NCBI GenBank assembly: GCA_937897645.1 | Contig: CALCNV010000047.1 | Location: 1 to 64,000, forward strand | From: an uncultured Lysobacteraceae bacterium | GTDB lineage: Bacteria; Pseudomonadota; Gammaproteobacteria; Xanthomonadales; Xanthomonadaceae | Reading direction: 5' to 3' | Length of the DNA: 64,000 bases | Part shown: in pieces, positions 16,066 through 25,225 of the stretch | Layout: each line of letters opens with the position of its first letter | Position numbering within the stretch: the first letter of the stretch is position 1 | Made by a program: the position numbers and the translations under genes | Notes under the pieces: generated by a model | Databases searched by the model: none | The model's input: the letters and a program-made list of their open reading frames with translations, nothing else | Told to the model about the DNA's origin: nothing

Positions 16066-17667
16066 ATGGCCAGTACCAAGGGAAACAGTGACGTCGTGTT
16101 GGTCGGTGGCGGCCACAACGGCCTGGTGTGTGCTACCTACCTGGCCAAGGCGGGACTGAAGGTCACCGTGCTGGAGAGGCGACACGTGGTGGGCGGGGCG
16201 GCGGTGACCGAGGAATTCCATCCGGGTTTCCGCAATTCGGTGGCTTCGTACACGGTGTCCTTGCTGCAGCCCAAGGTCATCGCCGACCTCGACCTGCATG
16301 CGCACGGGTTGGAGATCGTGCAGCGCAAGCGCAGCAACTTCCTGCCGCTGCCCGATGGGCAGTACCTGCTGACCGGCGGCGGCGAGACGATCCAGCAGGT
16401 CGCCAAGTTCTCGGCGCGCGACGCCGAGCGCCTTCCCGAATACGAGCGTCGCCTCGACGTCATCGCCGACGTGCTGCGCGCGCTGGCCATGCAGCCGCCG
16501 CCCAACGTGACCGACGGCGGCTGGTGGAAGGCCTTGCCCGAGTTGATGCGCGCCGGCCGCCTGGGCAAGCAGCTGCACACGCTGGATGAAACCATGCGCC
16601 AGGAGTTGCTGGACCTGTTCACGGTCTCGGCGGGCGAATACCTGGACCGCTGGTTCGAGAGCACGCCGATCAAGGCAGTGCTCGGCTTCGACGGCATAGT
16701 CGGCAACTACGCCAGCCCGTACACGCCAGGGTCGGCCTACGTGCTGTTGCACCACGTCTTCGGCGAAGTGAATGGGGTGAAGGGCGCCTGGGGCCACGCC
16801 ATCGGTGGCATGGGTGCGATCACGCAGGCGATGGCGAAAGCCGCGCTGGCGGCAGGCGTGGAAATCCGTACGGATGCTGCCGTGCGCGAAGTGTTGGTGG
16901 AGAAAGGTCGCGCCATCGGCGTGCTCACCGACTCCGGCGAAACCCTGCACGCGCGCGCCGTGGTCGCCAACGTCAATCCGAAGTTGCTCTACGAACGATT
17001 GATGTCGCCGAACGCCGTGCCCGCGCCCACGCGCGAACGCATGGCCAACTGGCGCTGTGGTTCCGGCACCTTGCGCATGAACGTGGCCTTGTCGCGACTG
17101 CCCGATTTCACTGCGTTGCCGGGCGAAGGCGACCACCTCACCGCCGGCATCATCATGGCGCCCGACCTGGATTACATGGATCGTGCATACCTGGATGCGC
17201 GCGCCGATGGCTGGTCGAAGGAGCCCATCGTGGAAATGCTGATTCCTTCCACCCTCGACGACACGCTTGCGCCCGCTGGCCAGCACGTCGCCAGCCTGTT
17301 CTGCCAACAGGTGCAGCCGGAACTATCGGGCGGTCGCAACTGGGACGACCACCGTGATGAAGTCGCGGACCTGATGATCGCCACGGTCGACAGCTACGCG
17401 CCAGGCTTCAAGGCCTCCGTGCTCGGCCGGCAGGTACTGACGCCGATGGACCTGGAACGTACCTTCGGTTTGGTTGGTGGCGACATCTTCCACGGCGCGC
17501 TGTCGTTGAACCAGTTATTCAGCGCCCGCCCGATGGTAGGGCAGGCGGACTACCGCGGCGCGGTGGAGGGTTTGTATCTGTGTGGTGCCGGCACGCATCC
17601 CGGTGGCGGGGTGACCGGCGCGCCAGGGCACAATGCCGCGAAGGTGGTCATCGCCGACATGCGCTGA
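16066..17667 (+). CDS. FAD-dependent oxidoreductase, phytoene-dehydrogenase/PYROXD2-like
   Basis: A 533-residue flavoprotein. The N terminus has a dinucleotide-binding Rossmann motif (VVLVGGGHNGLVCATYLA) followed by VLERRHVVGG. The C-terminal FAD motif is LYLCGAGTHPGGGVTGAPG. This architecture belongs to the CrtI/PYROXD2-like amine-oxidase superfamily. With no carotenoid genes nearby, a role in pigment synthesis is not supported, and the substrate is unknown. ATG 16066 is chosen because GGAG lies five bases upstream; an upstream in-frame ATG at 16024 lacks such a site. The gene is divergent from the FecR gene and followed by a REP hairpin. Confidence 0.87.
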   Translation: MASTKGNSDVVLVGGGHNGLVCATYLAKAGLKVTVLERRHVVGGAAVTEEFHPGFRNSVASYTVSLLQPKVIADLDLHAHGLEIVQRKRSNFLPLPDGQYLLTGGGETIQQVAKFSARDAERLPEYERRLDVIADVLRALAMQPPPNVTDGGWWKALPELMRAGRLGKQLHTLDETMRQELLDLFTVSAGEYLDRWFESTPIKAVLGFDGIVGNYASPYTPGSAYVLLHHVFGEVNGVKGAWGHAIGGMGAITQAMAKAALAAGVEIRTDAAVREVLVEKGRAIGVLTDSGETLHARAVVANVNPKLLYERLMSPNAVPAPTRERMANWRCGSGTLRMNVALSRLPDFTALPGEGDHLTAGIIMAPDLDYMDRAYLDARADGWSKEPIVEMLIPSTLDDTLAPAGQHVASLFCQQVQPELSGGRNWDDHRDEVADLMIATVDSYAPGFKASVLGRQVLTPMDLERTFGLVGGDIFHGALSLNQLFSARPMVGQADYRGAVEGLYLCGAGTHPGGGVTGAPGHNAAKVVIADMR

Positions 17668-17690
17668 TCTTATTGGTGGCGTAGGGCGTC

Positions 17691-17716
17691 GTAGGAGCGA
17701 CTTACGTCGCTCCTAC
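17691..17716. repeat. Single REP unit (GTAGGAGCGAC)
   Basis: A 26-bp near-perfect palindrome: GTAGGAGCGAC, loop TTAC, GTCGCTCCTAC. It belongs to the same family as the larger element at 22364-22430. It sits between convergent genes and could also act as a transcriptional stop. Confidence 0.75.
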
Positions 17717-17735
17717 GGTTCCAGGCGATCCGTGC

Positions 17736-20700
17736 CTATTCCAGGGTGACTTTCTTCCGGTTATCCGAGGACACCCGATCGATCAGTTTGTTGTACGGAT
17801 CGAAGCCGGCCTCGTAAGGCGTTCCGTCCACCACCACCGTCACCGTCGGGCTTTCCGCTGTCACGTGGTGGCGCTGCAGGTACAGCACTTTCTCGTCACG
17901 TTCTTCGCCTGATTTGCCGCGGGCAAACACGCCCACGTCCACCCAGTCATCCAGCTTGCCTGCGCTTTCCTTGCCCTTGCCATCGGCGTAACGCTTGGCG
18001 GCATGCAATTTGAGGGTCACGTCGTACTTGCCGTCGGCGCGCTTCTTCGCTGTCGCTTCCTCGACCCGGTTGTCATAGAAGCTGATCTTCTCGAACAGGT
18101 CGGTGATCATGTCCTGCTGGTCCGGGCGTGCCTCGGCGCGGATGAACCCGAGCAGTTCGGCGGAAGTGGTGTAAGGCGCCGTCTGGTAGGCTTTGGCTTC
18201 GAGGAACTTCTTCAGGGCGCGGTTCACTGCCTCCTCGCCGAGTTCCTCGCGCAGGCGATAGAACACCAGTGATCCCTTCTGGTAATGGATGTACTGCTGG
18301 TTCTCCACCTTGTACAGCGGCAATTCTTCCAGGCGCTCGCCGCCACGACCACCCAGATAGCGATCCAATTCGGTCTTAAGGAACTGGCGCATTTGTCCGC
18401 GACCGTATTCCTGCTCCATCACCATCAGCGCCGAGTACTGGGCCAGCGACTCGGACAGCACCGTCGCGCCCTGCACGTTGGCGCCGATCACCTGGTGCGC
18501 CCACCACTGGTGTGCGATCTCGTGCGCGGTGACATAGAACACATAGTCGATGTCTTCCTTGTCACGCAGGTCGGCGATGAAGCCGATGGATTCGGAATAG
18601 GGAATCGTGTTGGCGAAGGCCTGGGCGAACGAGCTGTAGCCCGGGAACTCGATGATCCTGACCTGCTGGTGCTGGTAGGGCGTGAAGTTGGCTTCGTAGT
18701 AGGCCAGCGACTTCTGCACCGATTCGATCATGCGGTCGACGTTGTAGGGATGCTTTTCGTCGTAATACACCTCGATCGGGATGTCCTTGTACATGCCTTT
18801 CTTCACCTTCCAGCGTGCGGAAAGATAGGCATAGAAATCCAGCATGGGCCGGTCCATCTCGTAGCTGAAGCAGCGGCGACCCTCGCGCATGAATTCCTTT
18901 TTCAGGTAGCCCGGCGCCAGGGCGATCTGGTCAGGCGCGGTGCAGATGGTGGTCTTGAAGTCGATCCAGTCCGCATCGTCGGTCAGGTAGGTGTTGGCTC
19001 GCGCCGCTTCGTCCTCCAACCTGGGCATGCGCATGGGCTCGCCGAGGTCGCGCTTGCGGCGCTCGTTGCGGTCCTGGATCTCTCCGTTCTCGCTGTAGCC
19101 GAAGCTGGGAAACATGCGGCTGTTGACGAAGCTGCCGTTCTCGACGATCTGTTGCTGTGCAGTCTGATTGGTAATGCCGTTGGAGTGGAAGTCCAGGTCA
19201 AAGCTGATCTCGCGTTCTTCACCTGGCTGCATGGGCCGGTCAAGGCGATAGATGCGATAGCCCAGCGACTTGTCGTGCGACGCCAAGGTCGCGCCCTCCA
19301 TTTCGATTGCAGACAGGGCCTTGTCATCATCCATCATCACGTGCACGTCGGTGATCGGCGTGGCATGCGGGTTGTGCACGCGATACACGCCGTGGACCTT
19401 CATCGACTGGGTTTCCGGGCGCAGGTCCACGTCGATGGAGGACGCAAGTATCCTGGGCTGCGGCAGGTTCCGGTACTTGCTGAAATCGCGCTCGTAGCGG
19501 GCCTGCAGGTCCAGCGTGTCGTCGGGTGACAGGAATTCGTTGCGGACATTGGTGTTCCAGTAGAGGAATCCGCCAACCGCAATGAACGCGATGACAGCCG
19601 TCGCCAAGCCTGCGCCCAGTGGGCCACGCAGGCGTTGCTTGGCCAATGACCAGCGTTGCTTGCTGCCCATCGCCACGCCGCGCACCCACAGTGCGCTGGC
19701 CAGCAACAGCAGGGCCAGCAGGAACAGGCCCCAGTACGCCTGGAACCACAGCTGCGCGGAAAGGAAATGCCCGTAGCCGTTCATGTCCGAATACGGCGCG
19801 ATGGGCCAGTTGCCGAACGTGTACAGGTTGTGGGTGTAATCCATCATGCCGAGCACTGACTGGGCGATCAGCACTACGATCAGCAGCGCATAGCCAATGA
19901 ATTTGTTGTTGGTAAAGACCTGCAACACCAGTGCCAGGCCACCCATCAGGACATAGACGACCGAGTCCAGGGCCAGTGTCTTTGCATAGACCAGAGGTTC
20001 CAGCTGTGTGAAACCCTTTGAGAGCTGGATGACCATGGCGGTGAGCGCGCCGATGATCTGGAAGCTGGCGATCACTGCCACTAGGGCGAGGAACTTGGCC
20101 AGTAGCGGCACCCAGTTCGGCACCGGCATGGCATCGGTGACTTCATTGAGTTTGGCGGCGCGTTCTTTCCACACCAGCTCGCCGGAGTAGAACAGCACGA
20201 TGAAAACCAGCAGGAAACTGAAGCTGTTCTGCAGCGCCGACAGCATCTGCGAGGTAACCGGATAGATGCCGGTGTCGTACATGTTCTGGTTGAACAGGGC
20301 GCTGGGGATGAAGTTGGCCATGCCGAAGGCCAGCATCACCAGGAACGGGACGCTCTTGAGTACGCCGAGTGTGTCGAAACGCAACTGCTTGGCGAACTGG
20401 TGCCAGTACGTCCTCGCACCGAACTCCGGCGTCACCCGGGCAACAGCCATGGCGGTCGAAGGGCGTGGAGCAGCCTGAGGCGCCTGCGTTGCTCCCTTCG
20501 CCTTGCGGGACCAGCGGCTTTTCGACGTGCCGGTACGCTCGGTCTTGAACAGGGCGAAGGTTGCCGCGAACAGCAGTGCGGCCACGCCCGTCCACAACAC
20601 GCGATTGCCCAGGATATATCCGGCGATCGCGGGCAGGCCGGTATTGCGCTCCTCCGCCGACCAGTAGCGCAGGGTGCGCGACAGTGCACGTATACCCATG

Positions 20701-21329
20701 GGTTCCAGCAACGTGGAAACCCACAGGTTGTCCAGGTCACTCAGGAGGCTGCCACTGACGAAATACAGCACGAAGAATGCGATGACGCCAATGTAGACCC
20801 AGAGGATGCTCCGCGTTACCGCGGCCATCAGCGCCAGCAATGCGCCGGTGAACAGCAGGTTGGGAATCACGAAGACCGCGAACGTCCAGAGATACGGTTC
20901 CAGCGAAACCGGGCCGAGCCGGGCGGCATCGATCCACGGCATGAACTGCGCGATGAAGATTCCGCAGGCGATGACCACGTAGACGATGAAGCTGGCGGTC
21001 AACGCGGCGCACAATCGCCCGAGCAGGTAGTCGCGCTTGCGGATGGGGCTGGCGAAGAAGAGGTCGGCGGTTCCCTGCTCGAAATCGCGCAGCAGCGCGC
21101 TGGAAATGAACATGGTGATGACCAGCATGCCCAGCAGGGTGAACACGGCCATGAAGGTCGCGATGACCGTCGGCGCATTGCGATAGACATTGCCCAGGCC
21201 GCCGCCGATCTGCACGGCATCGCTGGAGGCTGCGCCAAAACCCATCAAGGCGAACAGGCACGCCATCAACCACAGCAGCGGGGATCGGAGCTGCTCGCGC
21301 AACTCGAAGCGGAAGAACTCGAAGGTCAT
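17736..21329 (-). CDS. ABC transporter permease fused to M1 aminopeptidase
   Basis: A 1197-residue fusion. The first half is an ABC-2 type permease: a helix after RSPLLWLMACLFALMGF, a long periplasmic loop, several helices to about residue 260, then a second membrane bundle (about 330-580) and a last helix near AVIAFIAVGGFLYW. The C-terminal 550 residues are an M1 metallopeptidase with HEIAH at 936-940 and a Glu 20 residues later (SESLAQYSALM) completing the zinc site. The GAMEN exopeptidase motif is not conserved at its expected place (GYSSFAQAF). Its ATPase gene ends 13 bp upstream, so they form one transporter. Such fusions are known in gammaproteobacteria and Bacteroidetes, but their substrate is undetermined. 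Confidence 0.9.
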   Translation of the reverse strand: MTFEFFRFELREQLRSPLLWLMACLFALMGFGAASSDAVQIGGGLGNVYRNAPTVIATFMAVFTLLGMLVITMFISSALLRDFEQGTADLFFASPIRKRDYLLGRLCAALTASFIVYVVIACGIFIAQFMPWIDAARLGPVSLEPYLWTFAVFVIPNLLFTGALLALMAAVTRSILWVYIGVIAFFVLYFVSGSLLSDLDNLWVSTLLEPMGIRALSRTLRYWSAEERNTGLPAIAGYILGNRVLWTGVAALLFAATFALFKTERTGTSKSRWSRKAKGATQAPQAAPRPSTAMAVARVTPEFGARTYWHQFAKQLRFDTLGVLKSVPFLVMLAFGMANFIPSALFNQNMYDTGIYPVTSQMLSALQNSFSFLLVFIVLFYSGELVWKERAAKLNEVTDAMPVPNWVPLLAKFLALVAVIASFQIIGALTAMVIQLSKGFTQLEPLVYAKTLALDSVVYVLMGGLALVLQVFTNNKFIGYALLIVVLIAQSVLGMMDYTHNLYTFGNWPIAPYSDMNGYGHFLSAQLWFQAYWGLFLLALLLLASALWVRGVAMGSKQRWSLAKQRLRGPLGAGLATAVIAFIAVGGFLYWNTNVRNEFLSPDDTLDLQARYERDFSKYRNLPQPRILASSIDVDLRPETQSMKVHGVYRVHNPHATPITDVHVMMDDDKALSAIEMEGATLASHDKSLGYRIYRLDRPMQPGEEREISFDLDFHSNGITNQTAQQQIVENGSFVNSRMFPSFGYSENGEIQDRNERRKRDLGEPMRMPRLEDEAARANTYLTDDADWIDFKTTICTAPDQIALAPGYLKKEFMREGRRCFSYEMDRPMLDFYAYLSARWKVKKGMYKDIPIEVYYDEKHPYNVDRMIESVQKSLAYYEANFTPYQHQQVRIIEFPGYSSFAQAFANTIPYSESIGFIADLRDKEDIDYVFYVTAHEIAHQWWAHQVIGANVQGATVLSESLAQYSALMVMEQEYGRGQMRQFLKTELDRYLGGRGGERLEELPLYKVENQQYIHYQKGSLVFYRLREELGEEAVNRALKKFLEAKAYQTAPYTTSAELLGFIRAEARPDQQDMITDLFEKISFYDNRVEEATAKKRADGKYDVTLKLHAAKRYADGKGKESAGKLDDWVDVGVFARGKSGEERDEKVLYLQRHHVTAESPTVTVVVDGTPYEAGFDPYNKLIDRVSSDNRKKVTLE

Positions 21330-21342
21330 GTCCGGCGCTCCG

Positions 21343-22251
21343 TCAGGCGTGCGCTTGCGTGGCGGATTTAGCCTGCAGGCGCAGGCGCTGGAAATAGACG
21401 TCTTCCAGGTCCGGGTCGACCTGCACGAATCCCTCTTCCGGCAGGTCGCTGCTGAACACATGGATCACCGGGTTTCCGGCTACCAGTCGCGTCGACAGCA
21501 CGGTGTGGCGTGATTCGTAATCGGGCAGGGTGGCCTTGCTGACCTGCTTGCGCCACACCTGGTTGTTGAGCGCGGAGATCGCCTCGTTGGGCTTGCCGGT
21601 CAGCAACACCTGTCCCTTGTTCATGATCGCCATGGTCGGGCACAGGTCGGTCACGTCCTCGACGATATGGGTGGAGAGGATCACCGCGACGTGCTCGCCG
21701 ATTTCCGCCAGCAGGTTGAGGAAGCGGTTGCGCTCTTCCGGGTCGAGGCCTGCAGTCGGTTCGTCCACGATGACCAGGCGTGGGTTGCCCAGCAGGGCCT
21801 GCGCGATGCCGAAGCGCTGGCGCATGCCGCCCGAGTACGTGCCCAGTTTGCGCTTCCGCGCATCCCACAGGTTGACCTGCTTCAGCAGGCCGTCGACGAC
21901 TTCGCGTCGCTGCTTGCGCACGGTCAGCCCCTTGAGCACGGCGAAGTGTTCCAGCAGGTCTTCGGCACTGACCTTGGGATAGACGCCGAAATCCTGCGGC
22001 AGATAGCCCAGTTGGCGACGTACCGCATCCTTGTCGCGGAGTACGTCGATGCTGGCTCCATCTGCGCCCTGCAGCGTTGCCGTTCCGCTGTCCGCCTCTT
22101 GCAAGGTAGCCAAGGTGCGCATCAGCGAAGACTTGCCCGCGCCATTGGGGCCAAGCAGTCCGAACATGCCGCGCGGGATGTCCAAGGTGACATCGTTGAG
22201 GGCATGCACGCCGTTGGCGTAGGTCTTGGACAGGTTGCGGATGGTCAGCAT
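21343..22251 (-). CDS. ABC transporter ATP-binding protein
   Basis: A 302-residue ATPase with Walker A GPNGAGKS, Q-loop LPQDFG, signature YSGGMRQR, Walker B LVIVDEPTAGLDP and the switch His in STHIVED. It is of the ABC-2 (CcmA/NatA-like) class that pairs with a separate permease. The permease-M1 fusion follows 13 bp downstream and is the obvious partner. The C-terminal 80 residues after the ATPase domain are family-specific and may regulate the complex. Direction of transport and substrate are unknown. Confidence 0.93.
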   Translation of the reverse strand: MLTIRNLSKTYANGVHALNDVTLDIPRGMFGLLGPNGAGKSSLMRTLATLQEADSGTATLQGADGASIDVLRDKDAVRRQLGYLPQDFGVYPKVSAEDLLEHFAVLKGLTVRKQRREVVDGLLKQVNLWDARKRKLGTYSGGMRQRFGIAQALLGNPRLVIVDEPTAGLDPEERNRFLNLLAEIGEHVAVILSTHIVEDVTDLCPTMAIMNKGQVLLTGKPNEAISALNNQVWRKQVSKATLPDYESRHTVLSTRLVAGNPVIHVFSSDLPEEGFVQVDPDLEDVYFQRLRLQAKSATQAHA

Positions 22252-22363
22252 CGGTGTTCACTTGAGGGGCGATTTCCGCCATCGTGAGGTCGTGGGCGCA
22301 CCGATACAAATGACTTTAGTAACTATGCCGCCTGGGTGGGCATCGAACGCCGACGCCTTGGGT

Positions 22364-22430
22364 GTAGGAGCGACATAAGTCGCGATGGAGCGTTCCCATG
22401 AAGGCCCATCGCGACTCACGTCGCTCCCAC
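22364..22430. repeat. REPIN (GTAGGAGCGAC family)
   Basis: Two inverted units: GTAGGAGCGACATAAGTCGC on the left and GCGACTCACGTCGCTCCCAC on the right, with a short diverged centre. Same family as the single unit at 17691-17716. A separate hairpin, CAGGGTGGGC-AAC-GCGCCCACCCTG, follows at about 22444-22468 near the end of the DUF885 gene and may stop its transcript. Confidence 0.7.
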
Positions 22431-22476
22431 AGCGCTTCTATAGCAGGGTGGGCAACGCGCCCACCCTGCGCAGTGC

Positions 22477-24294
22477 TCAGTCCTTCTTGCTGGCGATCCA
22501 GCGGTCCACCTTGGCTTCCAGCACGTCAAGCGGCACGGAGCCGTCCTTCAGCACTTCAGCGTGGAATTCGCGGATGTCGAACTTGTCGCCCAGTTCCTTC
22601 TCCGCTTTCGCGCGCACCTGCTTGATCTTCAATTCACCGATCTTGTAGGCCAATGCCTGCGCCGGCCACGCGATGTAGCGCTCGGCTTCGGCGGTGGCCT
22701 GCGTCTCGCTTTCGGCGGAGTTGTCGAGCATGTACTGGATCACCTGCTCGCGCGTCCAACCCTTGCTGTGCAGGCCGGTGTCGGTGACCAGGCGGATCGC
22801 GCGCCACAATTCGTTCTGCAGGTAGCCGAAGTAGTCGTACGGCGTTTCATACACGCCCAGCGACTTGCCCAGTGATTCGGCGTACAGGCCCCAGCCTTCG
22901 ATGAAGGCGGTTTCGCCACCGAAGCGACGGAACGCGGGCAGTTCGCCGAGTTCCTGCTGCAAGGCCAGTTGGAAGTGATGGCCGGGAATGGCCTCGTGCA
23001 GGTACAGGTCTTCCGCGTCCCAGGTCTTGCGCGTCGGCAAGTCATAGGTGTTGACGAAGAACACGCCAGGACGGCTGCCGTCCTCGCTGGGGCTCTGGTA
23101 CGAGCCGCCGGCTGCGGACTTGGCGCGGTACGCCTCGACCGGGCGGATCTCGAACGGAGCCTTCGGGATCAGCGAGAACTGTTCTTTCACGCGCTTGTCG
23201 ATGCGCGCCTCCAGCCCGCGGTAATACGCCAGCAGCGCGGCCTCGTCCTTGAAGCTGAACTGCGGGTCGTTCTGCATGAATTTGAAGAAGTCCTGCAACG
23301 AACCCTTGAAGCCGGTTTCCACCATCAGCTTGCGGATCTCACCGTGGATGCGCGCCACTTCGTCCAGGCCCAGTTGATGGATCGCGGCCGGGCTCATGTC
23401 GGTGGTCGTGGAATCCTGGGCGTTGTAGGCGTACCACGCCAGGCCGTCAGGCAACTTGTCCAGGCCCACGCTGTCGCGCGTGGCGGGCAGGTATTCGTCA
23501 TTGATGAAGGTGCGCAGCTCGCGGTACGCAGGCAGCAGCTGCTCGGCGATCATCGTGCGGTAGGCGACGGTGAGGCGCTGCTTGTCCGCGTCGCTGAAAT
23601 CCGCGGGCATGGACGTGATCGGCCCCCAGAACAGGGTGTCTTCGGGCTTGTCCTTGATCAATGCATCCAGTTGCGGAATGACCTTGACCATCAGCGCACG
23701 CGGCTGCACCACGCCGGCCTTGATGCCTTCGCGCATGTTGGCGATGTCGGTGTCGAACAACTGCGGCAATTTGTTGCCGCGCGCCAGCCAGTTGTCGTAG
23801 TCCTTGACGGTCTTGAACGGCTGCGCGCTGGTACCCGCACCCAGCATCACCGCATAGCTGGCGATGCTGGACATCTGGTTGACCGGCATCATCCAGCCGG
23901 GGAAGCGTTCGCCATCCAGTGAACTCTTCGCATCGCGCACGAAGATTTCATAGCTCAACAAATCCTGGCCGCTGAGGCCATCGCTGCCCACGTCCTGGAT
24001 GGTCTTGAGCCAGCGCTCGGTGAACTCGCGCTGCTCGCGGCGGAACTGGGCGGAACCGAAATCGGGGAGCTGGTCGTTGTAGCGCGGGTCGCCCTGGAAG
24101 GTGGCCTGGATGGGGTTGAGCTTCAGCACTTCTTCCCAGTACTCCGCATACAGGCGCGTCAACTTGGCGCCCTTGGTTTCGGCGACCTGCGTGGTTGCGG
24201 GGGTGTGCTTGGTGTCTGCCTGTGCCTGCGGCATCGCAGTCATCAGGATGGCGCTGGTGGCAAGGGCGAGCAGGCTGGGTAGCAGGCGGGTCAT
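22477..24294 (-). CDS. DUF885 family exported peptidase-like protein
   Basis: A 605-residue protein with a signal peptide (MTRLLPSLLALATSAILMTAMPQAQA) and the DUF885 zinc-site motif HEAIPGHH (433-440), followed by FIEGWGLYAE, which supplies a further conserved Glu. Members are largely helical, M32/M3-like metallopeptidases, and related periplasmic proteins from xanthomonads are annotated as peptidases; the specificity here is unknown. ATG 24294 is chosen because it directly precedes the signal peptide and has GGAG upstream; the frame runs 18 codons further. The flanking REPINs isolate it from its neighbours, so it is probably monocistronic. Confidence 0.88.
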   Translation of the reverse strand: MTRLLPSLLALATSAILMTAMPQAQADTKHTPATTQVAETKGAKLTRLYAEYWEEVLKLNPIQATFQGDPRYNDQLPDFGSAQFRREQREFTERWLKTIQDVGSDGLSGQDLLSYEIFVRDAKSSLDGERFPGWMMPVNQMSSIASYAVMLGAGTSAQPFKTVKDYDNWLARGNKLPQLFDTDIANMREGIKAGVVQPRALMVKVIPQLDALIKDKPEDTLFWGPITSMPADFSDADKQRLTVAYRTMIAEQLLPAYRELRTFINDEYLPATRDSVGLDKLPDGLAWYAYNAQDSTTTDMSPAAIHQLGLDEVARIHGEIRKLMVETGFKGSLQDFFKFMQNDPQFSFKDEAALLAYYRGLEARIDKRVKEQFSLIPKAPFEIRPVEAYRAKSAAGGSYQSPSEDGSRPGVFFVNTYDLPTRKTWDAEDLYLHEAIPGHHFQLALQQELGELPAFRRFGGETAFIEGWGLYAESLGKSLGVYETPYDYFGYLQNELWRAIRLVTDTGLHSKGWTREQVIQYMLDNSAESETQATAEAERYIAWPAQALAYKIGELKIKQVRAKAEKELGDKFDIREFHAEVLKDGSVPLDVLEAKVDRWIASKKD

Positions 24295-24380
24295 CGCAAG
24301 GCTCCGGAAGGGTTGTAGCCGCCGAGCGTGACGCATGTCGGCCCGCAAGGCCAGCGACGAAAGTCACGGATGCGATACCG

Positions 24381-24451
24381 GTAGGAGCGCCCCATGGGCG
24401 CGAGCTTTTGCGTAATGTCATGAAAAGCTCGCGCCCATGGGGCGCTCCTAC
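24381..24451. repeat. REPIN (GTAGGAGCGCCCCATGGG family), simple form
   Basis: Inverted units GTAGGAGCGCCCCATGGGCG and CGCCCATGGGGCGCTCCTAC, each with a CGAGCTTTT/AAAAGCTCG inner edge, separated by a 10-base centre. It is the compact version of the elements at 50244-50389 and 52973-53105, which carry extra DNA in the centre. Confidence 0.85.
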
Positions 24452-24454
24452 CCG

Positions 24455-25225
24455 TCAATCAGCTGCGGCTTCCTCGCGCAGCTCTTGCTCGCGCAGCGCG
24501 CCCAGGTAACGACGGATGCCGCGACGCATCAGGTACAGCATCGGGATCAGCGCAACCGCAGCCAGCATCTTGTACGCGTAGTTGACCGTGCTGACGGCGA
24601 GGAACAGGGACATGGACCACTTCTGCGGGCCCAGCACGAAGGCGATGTACAGCACCACGAAGCTGTCGACCAGCTGCGACACCGCGGTGGAGCCGGTGGC
24701 ACGCAGCCACACGTGCTTTTCGCCGGTGGCGCGGCGGATGCGGTGGAATACGGCGATGTCGATCAACTGGCCCAGCATGAAGGCCACGATGGAGCCGGCA
24801 ATGGTCCACAAGCCCTGGCCGAACACCGCCGCGAACGCGGCCTGGTAATCCGGTACGCCCTGCGGCTGCGCGGCGGTCACCCACCAACTGGCGGGCACCA
24901 GTGCAATGGCGGCGAACGCGAACACGAAGCCATAGACGATCAGCGCCACCGCCAGCCACGAGATGAACTTCACCCCGCGCTTGCCGAAGAATTCGTTGAT
25001 CACGTCGGTAAGGATGAACACCATCGGCCACAGCAGGGTGCCGGCGGTGAAGCTCAACGAGCCAGTCTGCCCGAACAGGTTCCATTCCAGCGGATCGATG
25101 CCCAGGGTGTCTTCAAGCGCGAAGATCTTGACGCCGATGAACTCGGCCAGCACCGCGTTGACGCAGAAGAACGCCGCGAGCGCGATGAACAACCGTACTG
25201 CGCGGTCGTCCAGCGTGCGCTTCAT
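24455..25225 (-). CDS. yhhQ: Queuosine precursor transporter (YhhQ/VUT family)
   Basis: A 256-residue polytopic protein of the VUT/DUF165 family. E. coli YhhQ imports preQ0/preQ1 for synthesis of the tRNA base queuosine. Family landmarks are FILTDVINEFFGKRG (about 70-84), GSIVAFMLGQLIDIAVF and STAVSQLVDSFVVLYIAF. The start ATG overlaps the stop of the DUF502 gene (ATGA at 25222-25225), so the two are translationally coupled. A riboswitch directly upstream is therefore not possible; regulation would have to act ahead of DUF502. The family assignment is firm, while the transported precursor is inferred. Confidence 0.88.
   Translation of the reverse strand: MKRTLDDRAVRLFIALAAFFCVNAVLAEFIGVKIFALEDTLGIDPLEWNLFGQTGSLSFTAGTLLWPMVFILTDVINEFFGKRGVKFISWLAVALIVYGFVFAFAAIALVPASWWVTAAQPQGVPDYQAAFAAVFGQGLWTIAGSIVAFMLGQLIDIAVFHRIRRATGEKHVWLRATGSTAVSQLVDSFVVLYIAFVLGPQKWSMSLFLAVSTVNYAYKMLAAVALIPMLYLMRRGIRRYLGALREQELREEAAAD

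Noticed and set aside
24455..25225. preQ1 riboswitch ahead of the queuosine transporter
   Set aside because: The start codon overlaps the preceding gene's stop, so there is no leader to hold one, and none is apparent ahead of DUF502.
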